Assembly: GCA_020347085.1 (NCBI GenBank)
Contig: CP070769.1
Location: 1,975,373-1,981,434, forward strand
Direction: 5' to 3'
Length of the DNA stretch: 6,062 nt
From: Desulfobacterales bacterium
Lineage (GTDB): Bacteria > Desulfobacterota > Desulfobacteria > Desulfobacterales > C00003060
Positions 5,360-6,062 of the stretch are shown here, piece after piece (the stretch's first letter is position 1; each line of letters starts with the position of its first letter). The translations under genes were made by a program, and so were the position numbers. A model generated the notes under the pieces. It worked only from the letters and a program-made list of their open reading frames with translations. It was not told the origin of the DNA and searched no databases.

Positions 5360-6062
5360 ATGAAATCATACCGCCTTGTTAAACCGTACTTTGTGGAAAA
5401 GAGGTTTGTTATCATCATCGGCCTTCTTTCTCTGCTTATAGTTGACATGCTTCAACTGTTTATCCCCCGTATCATTAAATGGGCGGTGGACGACCTAGCA
5501 CTCGTTGGTACGACTACCTCAAAGTTGCTTCATTATGCCCTGTATATCGTGGGCGTGGCCCTGCTGATCGGCATATTTCGCTTCATCTGGCGCAGATGTC
5601 TCATAGGAACGTCCAGGCGCGTAGAGGAGGGCATACGCAACCGGCTCTTTTCCCATATTCAGACCCTTTCTGCAGCCTATTTTGACAAGACCAAGACCGG
5701 GGAGCTGATGGCCCATGCCACCAATGATGTCCTGCATATACGGATGGCCGTTGGTATGGGGATGGTGGCCTTGACCGATGCAGTCGTTCTTGGTCTGGCT
5801 GCCATTGGTTTCATGCTTTACATTAACGTGACCCTTACCGTATTTGCTCTGTTACCCATGCCGATCATTGCCGTACTGGCCCGTGTCTTGAGCCGGCGCA
5901 TGCACTACCTATACAGAGAGGTTCAGGCATCCTTTGCCCAGTTGACCGAGGTGGTCCGGGAGCGGTTTGCCGGAATCCGGGTAGTCAAGGCTTACAATAG
6001 GGAGGAGGCGGAAGCCAAAACGCTTTCAAAGATCTCAAAGGATTATTTGGGCAAGAATCTTC
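5360..6062 (+). CDS. ABC exporter half-transporter, MdlA/YheI-like (partial, N-terminal membrane domain)
   Basis: The first 234 residues of a type IV (ABC_membrane) exporter subunit; the reading frame is open to the window edge, so the rest of the membrane domain and the C-terminal nucleotide-binding domain lie outside. Membrane spans are visible at about 17-38, 57-77, 134-154 and 156-176. The hallmark cytoplasmic-loop motif YFDKTKTGELMAHATNDV (107-124) corresponds to FYLRHRTGDLMARATNDV of E. coli MdlA, as I recall that sequence. MLQLFIPRIIKWAVD (30-44) and LLPMPIIAVL (164-173) also match that subfamily, as does the loop before the fifth span (ERFAGIRVVKAYNREE, 201-216). Such proteins usually work as heterodimers encoded by two adjacent genes, so a second exporter gene is expected just downstream. 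The substrate (lipid, drug or peptide) cannot be told. The ATG at 5360 is preceded by a modest GAAGG (5351-5355). It is divergent from the RNase gene. Confidence 0.88.
   Translation, partial: MKSYRLVKPYFVEKRFVIIIGLLSLLIVDMLQLFIPRIIKWAVDDLALVGTTTSKLLHYALYIVGVALLIGIFRFIWRRCLIGTSRRVEEGIRNRLFSHIQTLSAAYFDKTKTGELMAHATNDVLHIRMAVGMGMVALTDAVVLGLAAIGFMLYINVTLTVFALLPMPIIAVLARVLSRRMHYLYREVQASFAQLTEVVRERFAGIRVVKAYNREEAEAKTLSKISKDYLGKNL

Noticed and set aside
5479..5737. Short frames on both strands within the ABC exporter gene
   Set aside because: The continuous frame from 5360 to the window edge carries the ABC exporter motifs and explains the region.

Overview
The window carries six genes I can support. 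The style of the proteins (a Zam/RNase II-like exonuclease, an MdlA-type ABC exporter half, a ModA-like protein without a signal peptide, small acidic or coiled-coil proteins) and a roughly 50% GC content suggest a Gram-negative bacterium, most likely a sulfate-reducer-type deltaproteobacterium (Desulfobacterota). That assignment is an inference from protein resemblance, not a search result.

Layout. Bases 1-60 hold a strong GC hairpin, probably the end of an upstream unit. Bases 61-447 are AT-richer and non-coding, with spaced A/T tracts ahead of the first gene. On the + strand follow a periplasmic-binding-protein-like protein that lacks an export signal (448-1317), a 54-aa heptad-patterned coiled-coil protein (1519-1683), a 314-aa protein of uncertain family with conserved-looking His/Glu positions (1790-2734), and a 71-aa acidic protein (2922-3137). 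The gaps between these four genes are 201, 106 and 187 bases and contain hairpins and short direct repeats, so they do not look like one tight operon. On the - strand, convergent with the 71-aa gene, lies a complete RNase II/RNB-family exoribonuclease (5156-3171) with all four catalytic aspartates. Divergent from it, an ABC exporter half-subunit begins at 5360 and runs off the right edge.

Functional links are weak. The solute-binding-like protein has no permease or ATPase beside it, and the ABC protein at the right edge is an exporter-type fusion, so it is not its partner. The clearest regulatory signal is a near-consensus promoter (TTGACT, 17 bp, TATAAA) placed so close to the RNase ATG that the mRNA should be leaderless or almost so. 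I found no CRISPR array, tRNA, rRNA, insertion sequence or recognisable defence system. The less ordinary points are the unexported binding-protein fold, the unidentified 314-aa family and its structured, repeat-flanked leader, and the leaderless RNase promoter.
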